Shown: one piece after another, positions 1-7,794 of the stretch | Position numbering within the stretch: position 1 is the stretch's first letter | How the letters are laid out: each line of letters opens with the position of its first letter | Assembly (NCBI GenBank): GCA_024640665.1 | Contig: JAHEEO010000060.1 | Location: forward strand, 3,556-14,177 | DNA: 10,622 bases | Direction: 5' to 3' | DNA from: Rhodospirillales bacterium | Lineage (GTDB): Bacteria; Pseudomonadota; Gammaproteobacteria; Steroidobacterales; Rariloculaceae | Position numbers and translations under genes: made by a program | The notes under the pieces: generated by a model | The model's input: only the letters and a program-made list of their open reading frames with translations | Told to the model about the DNA's origin: nothing | Database searches by the model: none

Positions 1-106
1 GGCGTCGAATTTGAGCGGCTAAGGAACCGCTCAACATCGCCGCCGCTGCGCTCACACTGCCCAGTAACAGTGCACGCCGGATCGCAAGTTTCTTAGCATC
101 GAGCAT
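1..106 (-). CDS. Truncated secreted or outer-membrane protein, N-terminal signal peptide only
   Basis: Reading leftwards from an ATG at 106-104, an open frame runs 35 codons to the window edge without a stop. The protein begins MLDAKKLAIRRALLLG, with basic residues (K5, K6, R10, R11), then an Ala/Leu/Ser-rich hydrophobic stretch, then a small-residue segment ending SLAAQ. This is the n-, h- and c-region layout of a Sec signal peptide, with likely cleavage after the Ala-Ala before Gln. The Arg pair lacks the usual Tat consensus. An in-frame TAG lies 13 codons upstream, so the start cannot be much further out. The Shine-Dalgarno is weak (an AGG 9 nt before the ATG). The mature protein is outside the window, so its function cannot be named. 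It is divergent from the MetE-like gene and need not be related to it. Confidence 0.55.
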   Translation of the reverse strand, partial: MLDAKKLAIRRALLLGSVSAAAAMLSGSLAAQIRR

Positions 107-172
107 GTGAAGGCGCCTGTAATCTTCCTGCAACTGTGTCTGCTAGCATCAGCAGTATTTGCCAAACAAAGT

Positions 173-193
173 ATGACGACTCAACTGCGTCAT
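173..193. promoter_or_regulatory. Candidate operator: inverted repeat ATGACG-N9-CGTCAT
   Basis: Two perfect 6-bp arms (173-178 and 188-193) flank a 9-nt spacer in the divergent region upstream of the MetE-like gene. The centre is about 50 bp upstream of the expected start site if TATACT at 223-228 is the -10 element, a typical place for an activator site. It does not match the MetJ box (AGACGTCT) or a clean MetR site. A 6-bp repeat can arise by chance, so this is only a candidate. Confidence 0.25.
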
Positions 194-222
194 TCCAATA
201 GCGCGCCTCAACATCATTGACG

Positions 223-228
223 TATACT
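223..228 (+). promoter_or_regulatory. Possible -10 element (TATACT) for the MetE-like gene
   Basis: TATACT matches the sigma-70 -10 consensus at 5 of 6 positions and lies about 60 nt before the start codon. No convincing -35 hexamer sits 16-18 bp upstream, so the promoter would need an activator or is a chance match. The predicted leader contains a small GC hairpin (CCGGC-TCAT-GCCGG, 239-252), followed by an excellent Shine-Dalgarno, GAGGAG at 274-279. I see no match to known SAM or SAH riboswitches in this leader. Confidence 0.25.
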
Positions 229-288
229 GCCCAATTCGCCGGCTCATGCCGGGTCTAGGGGCGAAATACCAATGAGGAGAATTCAATA

Positions 289-1413
289 ATGCCGAGAAAA
301 GTAGTAGACACGATTCTGCCAACAACAATGGTGGGATCGTATCCGCGGCCTGCGTGGTTCCAACACCAATTGCTCGGACGCGACGTTCGTGTCGCTTTCA
401 AAGAGCACAATCACGAAGAGGCTTATCAGGATGCGGTCGCTGCAACGATCCGGGACCAGGAAGACGCCGGTCTGGATATCGTGACCGACGGAAATATGTG
501 GTACGACGACTACGTGGGCGTTATCGGTTCGTTCTGCTGGTATTTGTACGAACGCATACCCGGTTTTGAGCACTCTCGTAATCCGCATCCGTCCTATATT
601 GGCGCAGATGCAAGCGCTGGCAAGGCGCTCATGGATGACTGGGGCGGCGTATTAAACAGCGGTGCGGTCGATAGCAAACCGGACACAATTCGATGGCCCG
701 ACCTGTACGAAATCGCCAAAGCACGATCGAACACGCCTATCAAGGTATCGATTGGTGCTGGCCCTGCCAATCTCGCCTGGCACGTGTATTTCAACAAAGA
801 ATCGCACTACAAGTCACCCAAAGACTTGACGATGGCGATGGTGCCCATCTTCAATAAGGAGATGAAGGAACTCGTCAAATGCGGTGCCAATTATCTGCAG
901 ATCGAGGATCTGGGTGCTTGGCTCCCGCTGTTCACGAACGATGAGAAAGATTACAAGTGGATTCGTGAAAGCATCGAGATGATGTGCGATGGCGTCGATG
1001 CCAAGATCGGCTGGCACTTCTGTTTTGGCAATGCCTGGGGCAACGACATTCTCAGCGCTAACTTCCCGCAGGGTTACCAGACCGTGTTGCCGCACTTCTG
1101 GGGCACGGAAGGCATCGACGAGTTTGTACTCGACTACGCAAACCGCGAGATGGACGGTGTCGAATTTCTGGCTAACTGTCCGAAAGACAAGGGCGTTCAG
1201 GTTGGCGTACTGGATATTCGCTCGAACATGCTCGACCGGCCTGATGAGGTTGCCGACCGGGCACGCAAGGCGCTCAAGTACTTAGATCCAGAGCAAGTCA
1301 CGTTGAGCACCGACTGTGGTCTGAAGCCGCTGGCGCGAATGGTCGCTAAGATGAAGCTCGCCGCGCTCGCCGAAGGAGCCGCCATCGTGCGTAAGGAGAT
1401 TGGAGCGGGCTAA
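289..1413 (+). CDS. Stand-alone MetE C-terminal-domain methyltransferase (cobalamin-independent methionine synthase family)
   Basis: The 374-residue protein corresponds to the catalytic C-terminal barrel of MetE and lacks the N-terminal half of full-length MetE (about 750 residues). It opens with TMVGSYPRP (13-21), like the first strand of that barrel. All four expected zinc ligands are visible: H243 and C245 in GWHFCFGN, E292 in DGVEFLAN and C343 in STDCGLKPL. The region matching the homocysteine-binding HGE of E. coli MetE reads DGN (67-69), and the DEP motif region reads QIEDL (204-208), so substrate-side residues differ. The likely role is thiol methylation, with homocysteine to methionine the best guess given the convergent SAM-cycle operon. 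The methyl donor may be methyl-THF or something else, and a related activity such as a CoM-transferase-like reaction or use of another methylated compound is possible. The start is supported by GAGGAG 9 nt upstream. The gene shares a terminator with the convergent fhs. Confidence 0.88.
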   Translation: MPRKVVDTILPTTMVGSYPRPAWFQHQLLGRDVRVAFKEHNHEEAYQDAVAATIRDQEDAGLDIVTDGNMWYDDYVGVIGSFCWYLYERIPGFEHSRNPHPSYIGADASAGKALMDDWGGVLNSGAVDSKPDTIRWPDLYEIAKARSNTPIKVSIGAGPANLAWHVYFNKESHYKSPKDLTMAMVPIFNKEMKELVKCGANYLQIEDLGAWLPLFTNDEKDYKWIRESIEMMCDGVDAKIGWHFCFGNAWGNDILSANFPQGYQTVLPHFWGTEGIDEFVLDYANREMDGVEFLANCPKDKGVQVGVLDIRSNMLDRPDEVADRARKALKYLDPEQVTLSTDCGLKPLARMVAKMKLAALAEGAAIVRKEIGAG

Positions 1414-1440
1414 AACCTGATCCAAGCTTTGCTAAATAGA

Positions 1441-1471
1441 AAAGCCCGGTCTGAATGACCGGGCTTTTTTT
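1441..1471. terminator. Bidirectional intrinsic terminator between convergent genes
   Basis: A perfect 11-bp stem (AAAGCCCGGTC with GACCGGGCTTT) closes a 5-nt TGAAT loop and runs into a T tract ending at 1471, a textbook rho-independent terminator for the MetE-like gene. On the minus strand the same stem is followed by TTTTCTATTT, so it probably also ends the fhs transcript. A second, weaker hairpin (CCCGG-CGCA-CCGGG, 1486-1499) lies between it and the fhs stop codon and has no T tract. Confidence 0.92.
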
Positions 1472-1519
1472 ATGTCGTTAAGGAACCCGGCGCACCGGGC
1501 AACCCAGACGAAAGACCCG

Positions 1520-3202
1520 CTACGACAACCCGATAATGTCGCCATTATCATTGATGTCGATATGGTTAGCCGAAGGTACCTTAGGTAAGCCCGGCATCGT
1601 CATAATGTCGCCACTGAGCGCGACCATAAAGCCTGCGCCTGCCGAAACGTAGGCATCGCGAACATTAAATACATGGCCGGTGGGCGCGCCCCGTAATGTG
1701 GGGTCGGTCGAGAACGAATATTGGGTCTTGGCGATACAGATCGGAAAATGGCCGTAACCGTCTCTTTGGAAACCCTCGATCTTGTTACGAACGCTAACGT
1801 CAGCTGTGATTTCACTGGCACGATAAATCTTTTTAGCGACCTTCTCGAGCTTCTCCCACAGCGTGTCTGAATCGTCGTAAGTGAAGGTCAACTCAGGTGT
1901 TGCCTTACCATCGATGGTCTCGACAACTGCATTGGCCAGATCAACGGCACCCGCAGCGCCGCCTTTCGAAAAGTGCTCTGCCATAACGGCCTTAACACCC
2001 TGTTTCGCCATATGCCCGATCAGCTGATCGATCTCTTTTTGGGTATCGCTATGGAACCGATTGATTGCAACAACAACAGGCAGCCCAAAGTTATTGCGAA
2101 TGTTATCGACGTGGCGATCTAGATTGGCCGAGCCTTTTGCAAGCGCATCCAGGTTTTCGTCATTAAGATCCGCGAGTTCCGCACCGCCGGAGTACTTGAG
2201 CGCACGAATCGTCGCTACCAGCACAACAGCCGATGGACGCAGACCGGTCAATCGACACTTGATATCCAAAAACTTCTCGGCGCCCAGATCCGCACCAAAT
2301 CCCGCTTCGGTAACCACATAATCAGCCAACTTCAATGCTGTTTGCGTGGCAAGCGCAGAGTTACAACCATGCGCGATGTTTGCAAATGGACCACCGTGAA
2401 CAAATGTGGGTGTCTGCTCAAGTGTCTGCACGAGATTTGGATTGATGGCGTCTTTCATCAAGACAGTCATCGCGCCTTGGGCGCCCAAGTCGCCAGCAAC
2501 AATCGCTTTGCGCGCACGCGTGTAGCCCACAATAACCTTGCTGAAGCGCTCCTTCATGTCTTGGATAGACGTTGAAAGGCACAAGATCGCCATGATTTCC
2601 GACGCCGCCGTGATGTCGAAGCCCGTTTCACGCGGAATGCCATGCGCAATGCCGCCCAGACCTACGGTAATGTTTCGAAGGGCCCGATCATTCATATCGA
2701 CGACACGACGCCACATCGGGCGACGCACGTCGAAACCTAGCTCATTACCCTGCTGCAGGTGATTATCCACCAGCGCTGCCAACAGATTGTGGGCAGAGCT
2801 GATGGCATGGAAATCACCCGTGAAGTGCAGGTTGATATCGTCCATCGGCGCAACTTGTGCGTAGCCGCCACCGGCACCACCGCCCTTCTTGCCGAAGCAT
2901 GGCCCGAGCGAAGGCTCCCGCACACAGACCATCGTCTTTTTACCAATGCTATTCATCGCATCAGCAAGGCCGATAGTCGTTGTGGTCTTGCCCTCACCTG
3001 CCGGCGTTGGTGTTACCGCCGTTACCAAGATGAGCTTGCCATCCTTATTGGACTTTAGCTTCTTGACGAGCTCCTTAGAGACCTTCGATTTGTAATGACC
3101 GTAAGGTTCCAGCTCAGCGGGATCGATACCAAGCTTGCTTTCGGCAAGCTCGGCGATTCGGGTTAACTTCGCATTACGCGCAATAGTGATATCGTCGTCC
3201 AT
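1520..3202 (-). CDS. fhs: Formate--tetrahydrofolate ligase (10-formyl-THF synthetase)
   Basis: This enzyme joins formate to THF using ATP, giving 10-formyl-THF. The reaction is reversible and can yield ATP and formate when methyl groups are oxidised. The 560-residue length fits the bacterial monofunctional family. The nucleotide-binding loop TPAGEGKTTTT is near residues 66-76, followed by the Gly-rich GGGAGGGYAQVAPMDD segment and FTGDFHAI, both typical of Fhs. I chose ATG at 3202 because GGAG (3211-3208) sits 5 nt ahead of it. A GTG two codons upstream (3208) would overlap that Shine-Dalgarno. It is the last gene of the operon, 32 nt after ahcY. Its presence ties the SAM cycle to formate and folate one-carbon units; the FolD steps that link 10-formyl-THF to methylene-THF are not in the window. 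Confidence 0.96.
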   Translation of the reverse strand: MDDDITIARNAKLTRIAELAESKLGIDPAELEPYGHYKSKVSKELVKKLKSNKDGKLILVTAVTPTPAGEGKTTTTIGLADAMNSIGKKTMVCVREPSLGPCFGKKGGGAGGGYAQVAPMDDINLHFTGDFHAISSAHNLLAALVDNHLQQGNELGFDVRRPMWRRVVDMNDRALRNITVGLGGIAHGIPRETGFDITAASEIMAILCLSTSIQDMKERFSKVIVGYTRARKAIVAGDLGAQGAMTVLMKDAINPNLVQTLEQTPTFVHGGPFANIAHGCNSALATQTALKLADYVVTEAGFGADLGAEKFLDIKCRLTGLRPSAVVLVATIRALKYSGGAELADLNDENLDALAKGSANLDRHVDNIRNNFGLPVVVAINRFHSDTQKEIDQLIGHMAKQGVKAVMAEHFSKGGAAGAVDLANAVVETIDGKATPELTFTYDDSDTLWEKLEKVAKKIYRASEITADVSVRNKIEGFQRDGYGHFPICIAKTQYSFSTDPTLRGAPTGHVFNVRDAYVSAGAGFMVALSGDIMTMPGLPKVPSANHIDINDNGDIIGLS

Positions 3203-3234
3203 CTTCACTCCACGGTGAAAAAGCTAAGCCGCGA

Positions 3235-4638
3235 TTAGTACCGGTAGTGGTCCGCTTTGTACGGGCCCTTGACCGGCACACCCAAGTACTTGGCTTGAGC
3301 ACGCGTCAATTGAGAAAGCTTTGCACCCACTTTTGCCAAGTGGAGCTCTGCAACCTTTTCGTCCAAATGTTTCGGCAACACATAAACGCTGTTCTTGTAT
3401 TGGCCTTTATTGTTGAACAGTTCGATTTGCGCCAACACCTGATTCGTAAAGCTCGCGGACATGACAAAGCTTGGATGGCCAGTGGCACAACCCAGATTCA
3501 CGAGCCGGCCTTCAGCCAACATGATAATGGCCTTGTTTTTCTTTGTATGGATCAAGTCAACCTGAGGCTTGATATTGGTCCACTTGTACTTCTTCATCTT
3601 CTCGAGCTGGATTTCGTTGTCAAAGTGGCCAATATTGCACACGATTGCATTGTGTGGCATCTGTAGCATGTGCTTTTCAGTGATGACGTCTACGCAACCC
3701 GTCGTCGTTACGAACACGTCGCCGATCTTACAGGCCTCGTCCATTGTCATAACGTCATAGCCTTCCATCGCCGCCTGCAGCGCGCAGATCGGGTCGACTT
3801 CAGTAACGATAACGCGAGCTGATTGCGCACGCAGTGACGCGGCGGAACCCTTGCCGACGTCGCCGAACCCGGCAACAACGGCAATCTTGCCTGCAAGCAT
3901 GACGTCAGTCGCGCGGTTGATTGCGTCGACCAGTGAATGACGGCAACCGTAAAGGTTATCGAACTTGGACTTGGTAACCGAGTCGTTAACATTAATCGCA
4001 GGGAACAGCAATTCGCCGCGCTTTTCCATTTGATACAAGCGATGCACGCCTGTGGTGGTTTCTTCCGACACGCCGCGAATGTTCTTGGCCATGTTTTCGA
4101 AACGCTTGCGGTCTGCTTTCAAAGACTTCTTGAGTTGGGCCAGAAGGATCTTCTCTTCTTCAGTTTCCGGCTTTTTGTTCAGGATTTTTGGATCGGTCAA
4201 GGCCTGGTGCGCCAGGTGCACAAACAATGTCGCGTCGCCACCATCATCAAGAATGATATTCGGCCCTTGGTGATTACCCCAGTCCAAAGTGCGATCAATG
4301 TACTCCCAGTACTGCTTGAGGGTTTCGCCCTTATATGCAAATACGGGTGTGCCAGTTGCGGCTATAGCTGCGGCCGCTTCGTCTTGTGTTGAGAAAATGT
4401 TGCAACTCGCCCAACGGACTTTGGCGCCCAGTTCCTGCAGAGTTTCAATCAAGACAGCCGTCTGAATCGTCATATGCAAAGAGCCGGTGACGCGAGCCCC
4501 CTTCAGTGGCTTATCTTTACCGTATTCCTCACGTAATGCGATGAGGCCCGGCATTTCGTGTTCGGCAAGATCCATCTCTCTGCGGCCTGCCGCCGCTAGC
4601 TTAATGTCCTTGACGTAATAGTCCCGCTTAGCTGCCAT
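3235..4638 (-). CDS. ahcY: S-adenosylhomocysteine hydrolase
   Basis: This cytosolic, NAD-dependent enzyme cleaves SAH to homocysteine and adenosine and so relieves product inhibition of SAM methyltransferases. Family marks are SLHMTIQTAVL (53-63, with His55), the DDGGD segment (131-135), NVNDSVTKSKFDN (216-228), the NAD-binding GFGDVGKGSAAS (257-268) and the C-terminal KADHYRY, whose Lys and Tyr reach the partner subunit's cofactor. At 467 residues it is the longer bacterial type, with an extra Lys/Glu-rich stretch around 145-188 that the roughly 430-residue animal enzyme lacks. The ATG has AGGAG 9 nt upstream. It begins 20 nt after the adenosine kinase gene, so the two enzymes are probably co-translated from one message. 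No SAH-riboswitch-like element is visible in the short gap. Confidence 0.98.
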   Translation of the reverse strand: MAAKRDYYVKDIKLAAAGRREMDLAEHEMPGLIALREEYGKDKPLKGARVTGSLHMTIQTAVLIETLQELGAKVRWASCNIFSTQDEAAAAIAATGTPVFAYKGETLKQYWEYIDRTLDWGNHQGPNIILDDGGDATLFVHLAHQALTDPKILNKKPETEEEKILLAQLKKSLKADRKRFENMAKNIRGVSEETTTGVHRLYQMEKRGELLFPAINVNDSVTKSKFDNLYGCRHSLVDAINRATDVMLAGKIAVVAGFGDVGKGSAASLRAQSARVIVTEVDPICALQAAMEGYDVMTMDEACKIGDVFVTTTGCVDVITEKHMLQMPHNAIVCNIGHFDNEIQLEKMKKYKWTNIKPQVDLIHTKKNKAIIMLAEGRLVNLGCATGHPSFVMSASFTNQVLAQIELFNNKGQYKNSVYVLPKHLDEKVAELHLAKVGAKLSQLTRAQAKYLGVPVKGPYKADHYRY

Positions 4639-4658
4639 GGTTTAGTACTCCTAAGTTT

Positions 4659-5591
4659 TTACAGGCTTCGGCCGAAGGCGGCCTTGAATTTGGTTTCGAA
4701 TTCATCACGAGTGAATTTGTGATTCTGGGTGCCGTTTTGCTCGATCTTTATGGATCCCATCAGGCTAGCGATACGGCCCGTTGTGTCCCAATCGAGTTTA
4801 TGCAACAAGCCATATAACAAACCGGCTCGATAAGCATCGCCGCAACCCGTGGGGTCTTCGACAGCACTTGGCTTGGCCGTTGGAATATCAAATTCACCGT
4901 CCTTGGTAAAAATGCTGGAACCCTGCGCACCACGAGTGACAATTAGAGCATCCGTTTGAGCTGTTACGTCAGCAACATCCCAACCCGTTCGATCTTTGAG
5001 CAACTGCCATTCGTAATCGTTGACCGTCACCCATGTGGCTTCTTTGACAAACTTGCGCAGGTCATCGCCATCGAACATCGGCATCCCTTGGCCTGGATCG
5101 AAGATAAACGGAATACCCGCCTCGGCAAACTGCTCGGCATGCTCAATCATCCCAGCGCGACCATCCGGTGACACCATACCGATCGTGACACCCTTGGCAT
5201 CAGAAACCTTATTGAGTTCTGATTGGTTCATCGCACCCGGGTGGAACGCCGTTATCTGATTGTCATCGAGATCCGTCGTGATAAAGGCTTGGGCCGTGAA
5301 CACGCCATCCAAAACACGAATGTGGTCTTGGCGGAGTTTGCACTGCGTCATCCAATCCGTGTATGGGGCGAAATCCTGCCCAACCGTTGCCATCGGCAAA
5401 GAATCTTCGCCGAGCAGCTTCAGGTTGTAAGCAATATTGGTGGCACAACCGCCGAATTCTCGGCGGAGGTTTGGCACCAAAAACGCCACGTTTAGAATAT
5501 GGATCTTGTCCGGCAGAATGTGATTCTTAAACGAATCCTCAAACACCATGATGTTGTCGTAGGCGGCCGAACCGCAGATGAGTGCAGTCAT
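4659..5591 (-). CDS. PfkB-family adenosine kinase
   Basis: This is a ribokinase-fold sugar/nucleoside kinase of 310 residues. Visible PfkB marks are the substrate-binding GGCATNIAYNL (47-57), NDYEW (191-195) and the anion-hole motif DPTGCGDAYRAG (246-257), in which D252 is the catalytic base. PfkB sequences alone do not settle the substrate, but the position between metK and ahcY strongly favours adenosine. It would convert the adenosine released by AhcY to AMP, pulling the reversible SAH hydrolysis forward and returning the purine. A ribokinase or inosine-guanosine kinase role is less likely. A good Shine-Dalgarno (GAGGA) lies 4 nt before the ATG. The gap to the preceding metK is 45 nt. Confidence 0.88.
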   Translation of the reverse strand: MTALICGSAAYDNIMVFEDSFKNHILPDKIHILNVAFLVPNLRREFGGCATNIAYNLKLLGEDSLPMATVGQDFAPYTDWMTQCKLRQDHIRVLDGVFTAQAFITTDLDDNQITAFHPGAMNQSELNKVSDAKGVTIGMVSPDGRAGMIEHAEQFAEAGIPFIFDPGQGMPMFDGDDLRKFVKEATWVTVNDYEWQLLKDRTGWDVADVTAQTDALIVTRGAQGSSIFTKDGEFDIPTAKPSAVEDPTGCGDAYRAGLLYGLLHKLDWDTTGRIASLMGSIKIEQNGTQNHKFTRDEFETKFKAAFGRSL

Positions 5592-5636
5592 CCTTTCCTC
5601 TCGTTTGCTTAGTGGGTTACCGCGTCTTCGGTCAGA

Positions 5637-6785
5637 CTAAATCGCCTGCTTCAGTGCGTCGGCACGATCAGTGGCTTCCCAGCTGAATTCTTCGCGACCA
5701 AAGTGACCATACGCTGCAGTCTTTCGATAAATCGGGCGTAACAAGTCGAGCATTGTGACGATGCCGTAAGGACGCAGATCAAATACTTCGCTAACCGCTT
5801 TTGAAATTTTGGCTTCGTCTACCTTATTCGTGCCGAAAGTTTCAACGGTCACGGACGTCGGCTGGGCAACGCCAATAGCATATGAAACCTGGACTTCACA
5901 ACGATCGGCTAAACCTGCAGCAACCACGTTCTTGGCAACATAGCGCGCGGCGTATGCTGCAGAACGGTCCACCTTCGACGGATCTTTACCCGAGAATGCA
6001 CCGCCACCATGACGCGCCATGCCGCCATACGTATCGACGATGATCTTACGACCCGTTAGACCGCAGTCGCCCATCGGACCGCCGATAACAAATCGACCCG
6101 TTGGGTTGATGTGGTATTGCGTGTCTTTCGTGATCCACTTCTTAGGAAGAACTGGCTTGATGACCTCTTCAAGAATGGCTTCGTGCAGCGACTCTTGAGA
6201 GATGTCAGGGCTATGCTGGGTTGACAATACGACTGCCTCGATACCGACAGGCTTGTCATTTTCGTAACGGAAAGTGAGCTGGCTCTTCGCATCTGGCCGG
6301 GCCCAATCCATTTGTCCGTTCTTACGCAGCTCGGCATGTTTCTCGAGCAGTAAATGCGAGTAGATGATTGGCGCGGGCATCAAGGTCGGCGTTTCGTTGG
6401 TTGCGTAGCCGAACATCAAGCCCTGGTCACCGGCACCCTGCTCTTCTGGAGAAGTGCGATCGACGCCTTGGGCGATGTCCCGAGACTGTTTGCCTAGGCC
6501 GTTTAGCACGGCACAAGTATTGCCGTCGAAGCCTTTATCGGAATGGTCATAGCCAATATCAAGGATAACCTTGCGGATTATTTCCTCCGCTTCGATCACA
6601 GCATTGGTCGTGATCTCGCCAGCAACCATGACCAAACCAGTTTTGGTCAACGTTTCGCATGCAACGCGACTGGACTTATCTTGCGCAATGATCGCATCAA
6701 GAATAGCGTCTGATACTTGATCGGATATTTTATCCGGATGTCCTTCAGAGACTGACTCGGATGTAAACAGATAAGATTTGCTCAT
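5637..6785 (-). CDS. metK: S-adenosylmethionine synthetase (methionine adenosyltransferase)
   Basis: MetK makes SAM from methionine and ATP, releasing phosphate and diphosphate, and normally works as a cytosolic tetramer. The 382-residue protein matches the length of the E. coli enzyme. Signatures are SEGHPDK (13-19, with the catalytic His16), GAGDQGLMFGYATNE (117-131) and the Gly-rich GGGAFSGKDPSK (260-271). The ATG at 6785 has only a modest Shine-Dalgarno (AGGT, 8 nt upstream). It is the third gene of the operon, 37 nt downstream of the MetF-like gene. I see no riboswitch or MetJ-like box in that gap, so control is probably set at the operon promoter. Whether this is the only metK of the genome cannot be told from the window; a second copy would mark this one as dedicated to the cluster. 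Confidence 0.98.
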   Translation of the reverse strand: MSKSYLFTSESVSEGHPDKISDQVSDAILDAIIAQDKSSRVACETLTKTGLVMVAGEITTNAVIEAEEIIRKVILDIGYDHSDKGFDGNTCAVLNGLGKQSRDIAQGVDRTSPEEQGAGDQGLMFGYATNETPTLMPAPIIYSHLLLEKHAELRKNGQMDWARPDAKSQLTFRYENDKPVGIEAVVLSTQHSPDISQESLHEAILEEVIKPVLPKKWITKDTQYHINPTGRFVIGGPMGDCGLTGRKIIVDTYGGMARHGGGAFSGKDPSKVDRSAAYAARYVAKNVVAAGLADRCEVQVSYAIGVAQPTSVTVETFGTNKVDEAKISKAVSEVFDLRPYGIVTMLDLLRPIYRKTAAYGHFGREEFSWEATDRADALKQAI

Positions 6786-6822
6786 GGTCGTATACCTACT
6801 CTTTAATATTTCTAGTGCGTAA

Positions 6823-7728
6823 TTACGTTTGGACTGTGAAACCAGTTGAATCGGCGTTCAATTCGAATTGACCGGCGACTACCTTGTTTGCCCATGCGGC
6901 GGCCTTGACCACCCCCCCAAAGGCGAAGAAATGCCCGCCGACCAGCTTCGAGGACGGATTCTCGAGATTGTAACGTGCGAATGCAGTTATGAGATCGTCA
7001 GGCGATTGCTTGCGCAGAAGGTTGGCTGTCGCTCCCGTGCGAGTCATCAGCATACGGGCCGAAGCCCCGACACCGCACATGGCAGCAAAGCGAACCAATT
7101 GACGTATAGAAGCCGGGCCAGCCATACCTACATGAATTGGCAGCTCAATACTCAGCTTTGAGGTCTCGGCATCCCAATTGGTGAATGCGCTCGGATCGAA
7201 GCCGAACTGCGTAACGATATATGTCTTGAAAGGCGCATCGGCCACAAAGGCTACTTTGTCGAGCAGGAACTGACGAGCCCGCTCGTCGCCAATAGCTTTA
7301 CTGCCCTCTGGATGTCCAGCGATGCCTACGTGTTTAAAGCCATGCTCTTGCAGCAACCCGCTCTGCAGTACTTCTAAACTGCTGTCATATTCACCATTTT
7401 CGACCGAAATATCGCCAGCTATGCACAACGCATGATCGATGTCAGCTTTCTGCAGCCGGGCGAGTGCGCGTGCCAGTTGATCTTTGGTTTCAACTTTTCG
7501 CGCAATGATGTGCGGCACCGGCACCAGGCCGATGTTGCGCAGCTTCTCGCAAAAGTCGACCACGTCATCGATCGACATACCCGGGGGATGCGCAACGTAG
7601 ACGCGAGTTCCAGCAGAAAGCTCGTCTGGAAATTCGCGAATTTTCGGCGCATCGTGCGGCGTCGCCTCAATGGAGTAACCGCCGAGGAATTCTCGGATGG
7701 CTGTAACTAATTCACTTTTGGAAGGCAT
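6823..7728 (-). CDS. metF: Divergent MetF-type methylenetetrahydrofolate reductase
   Basis: The predicted FAD-dependent reductase converts 5,10-methylene-THF to 5-methyl-THF, or the reverse if methyl groups are being oxidised. At 301 residues it has family length, and recognisable landmarks are spread along it: SIEATP (19-24), whose E21 aligns with the catalytic Glu of FEFFPP in E. coli MetF; CIAGD (102-106), matching ALRGD with its flavin-contacting Asp; GIAGHPEG (135-142), matching GVAAYPEGH; and TQFGFD (173-178), matching TQFFFD. Outside these the sequence is far from canonical MetF and the usual FEFFPPK start is missing. That points to a diverged subfamily that could have changed electron donor or preferred direction. 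The Shine-Dalgarno is weak. The gap to the methyltransferase gene is 66 nt, the longest in the operon, and a secondary promoter there cannot be excluded, though none is clear. Confidence 0.85.
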   Translation of the reverse strand: MPSKSELVTAIREFLGGYSIEATPHDAPKIREFPDELSAGTRVYVAHPPGMSIDDVVDFCEKLRNIGLVPVPHIIARKVETKDQLARALARLQKADIDHALCIAGDISVENGEYDSSLEVLQSGLLQEHGFKHVGIAGHPEGSKAIGDERARQFLLDKVAFVADAPFKTYIVTQFGFDPSAFTNWDAETSKLSIELPIHVGMAGPASIRQLVRFAAMCGVGASARMLMTRTGATANLLRKQSPDDLITAFARYNLENPSSKLVGGHFFAFGGVVKAAAWANKVVAGQFELNADSTGFTVQT

Positions 7729-7794
7729 GTTTCTAATACTCTACCCGCAACAATACAATTGACTCTGAATGCCACGCTGTTTGTTTAATGCGCA

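Noticed and set aside
229..288. Possible SAM or SAH riboswitch in the leader of the MetE-like gene
   Set aside because: The leader is short and has only one 5-bp GC hairpin. I could not find the conserved cores of the SAM or SAH riboswitch classes. A covariance-model search would settle it.
3937..4392. A 151-codon plus-strand open frame inside ahcY, and a similar one at 3247-3666
   Set aside because: Both are antisense to a highly conserved housekeeping gene and have no convincing start signals or family features.
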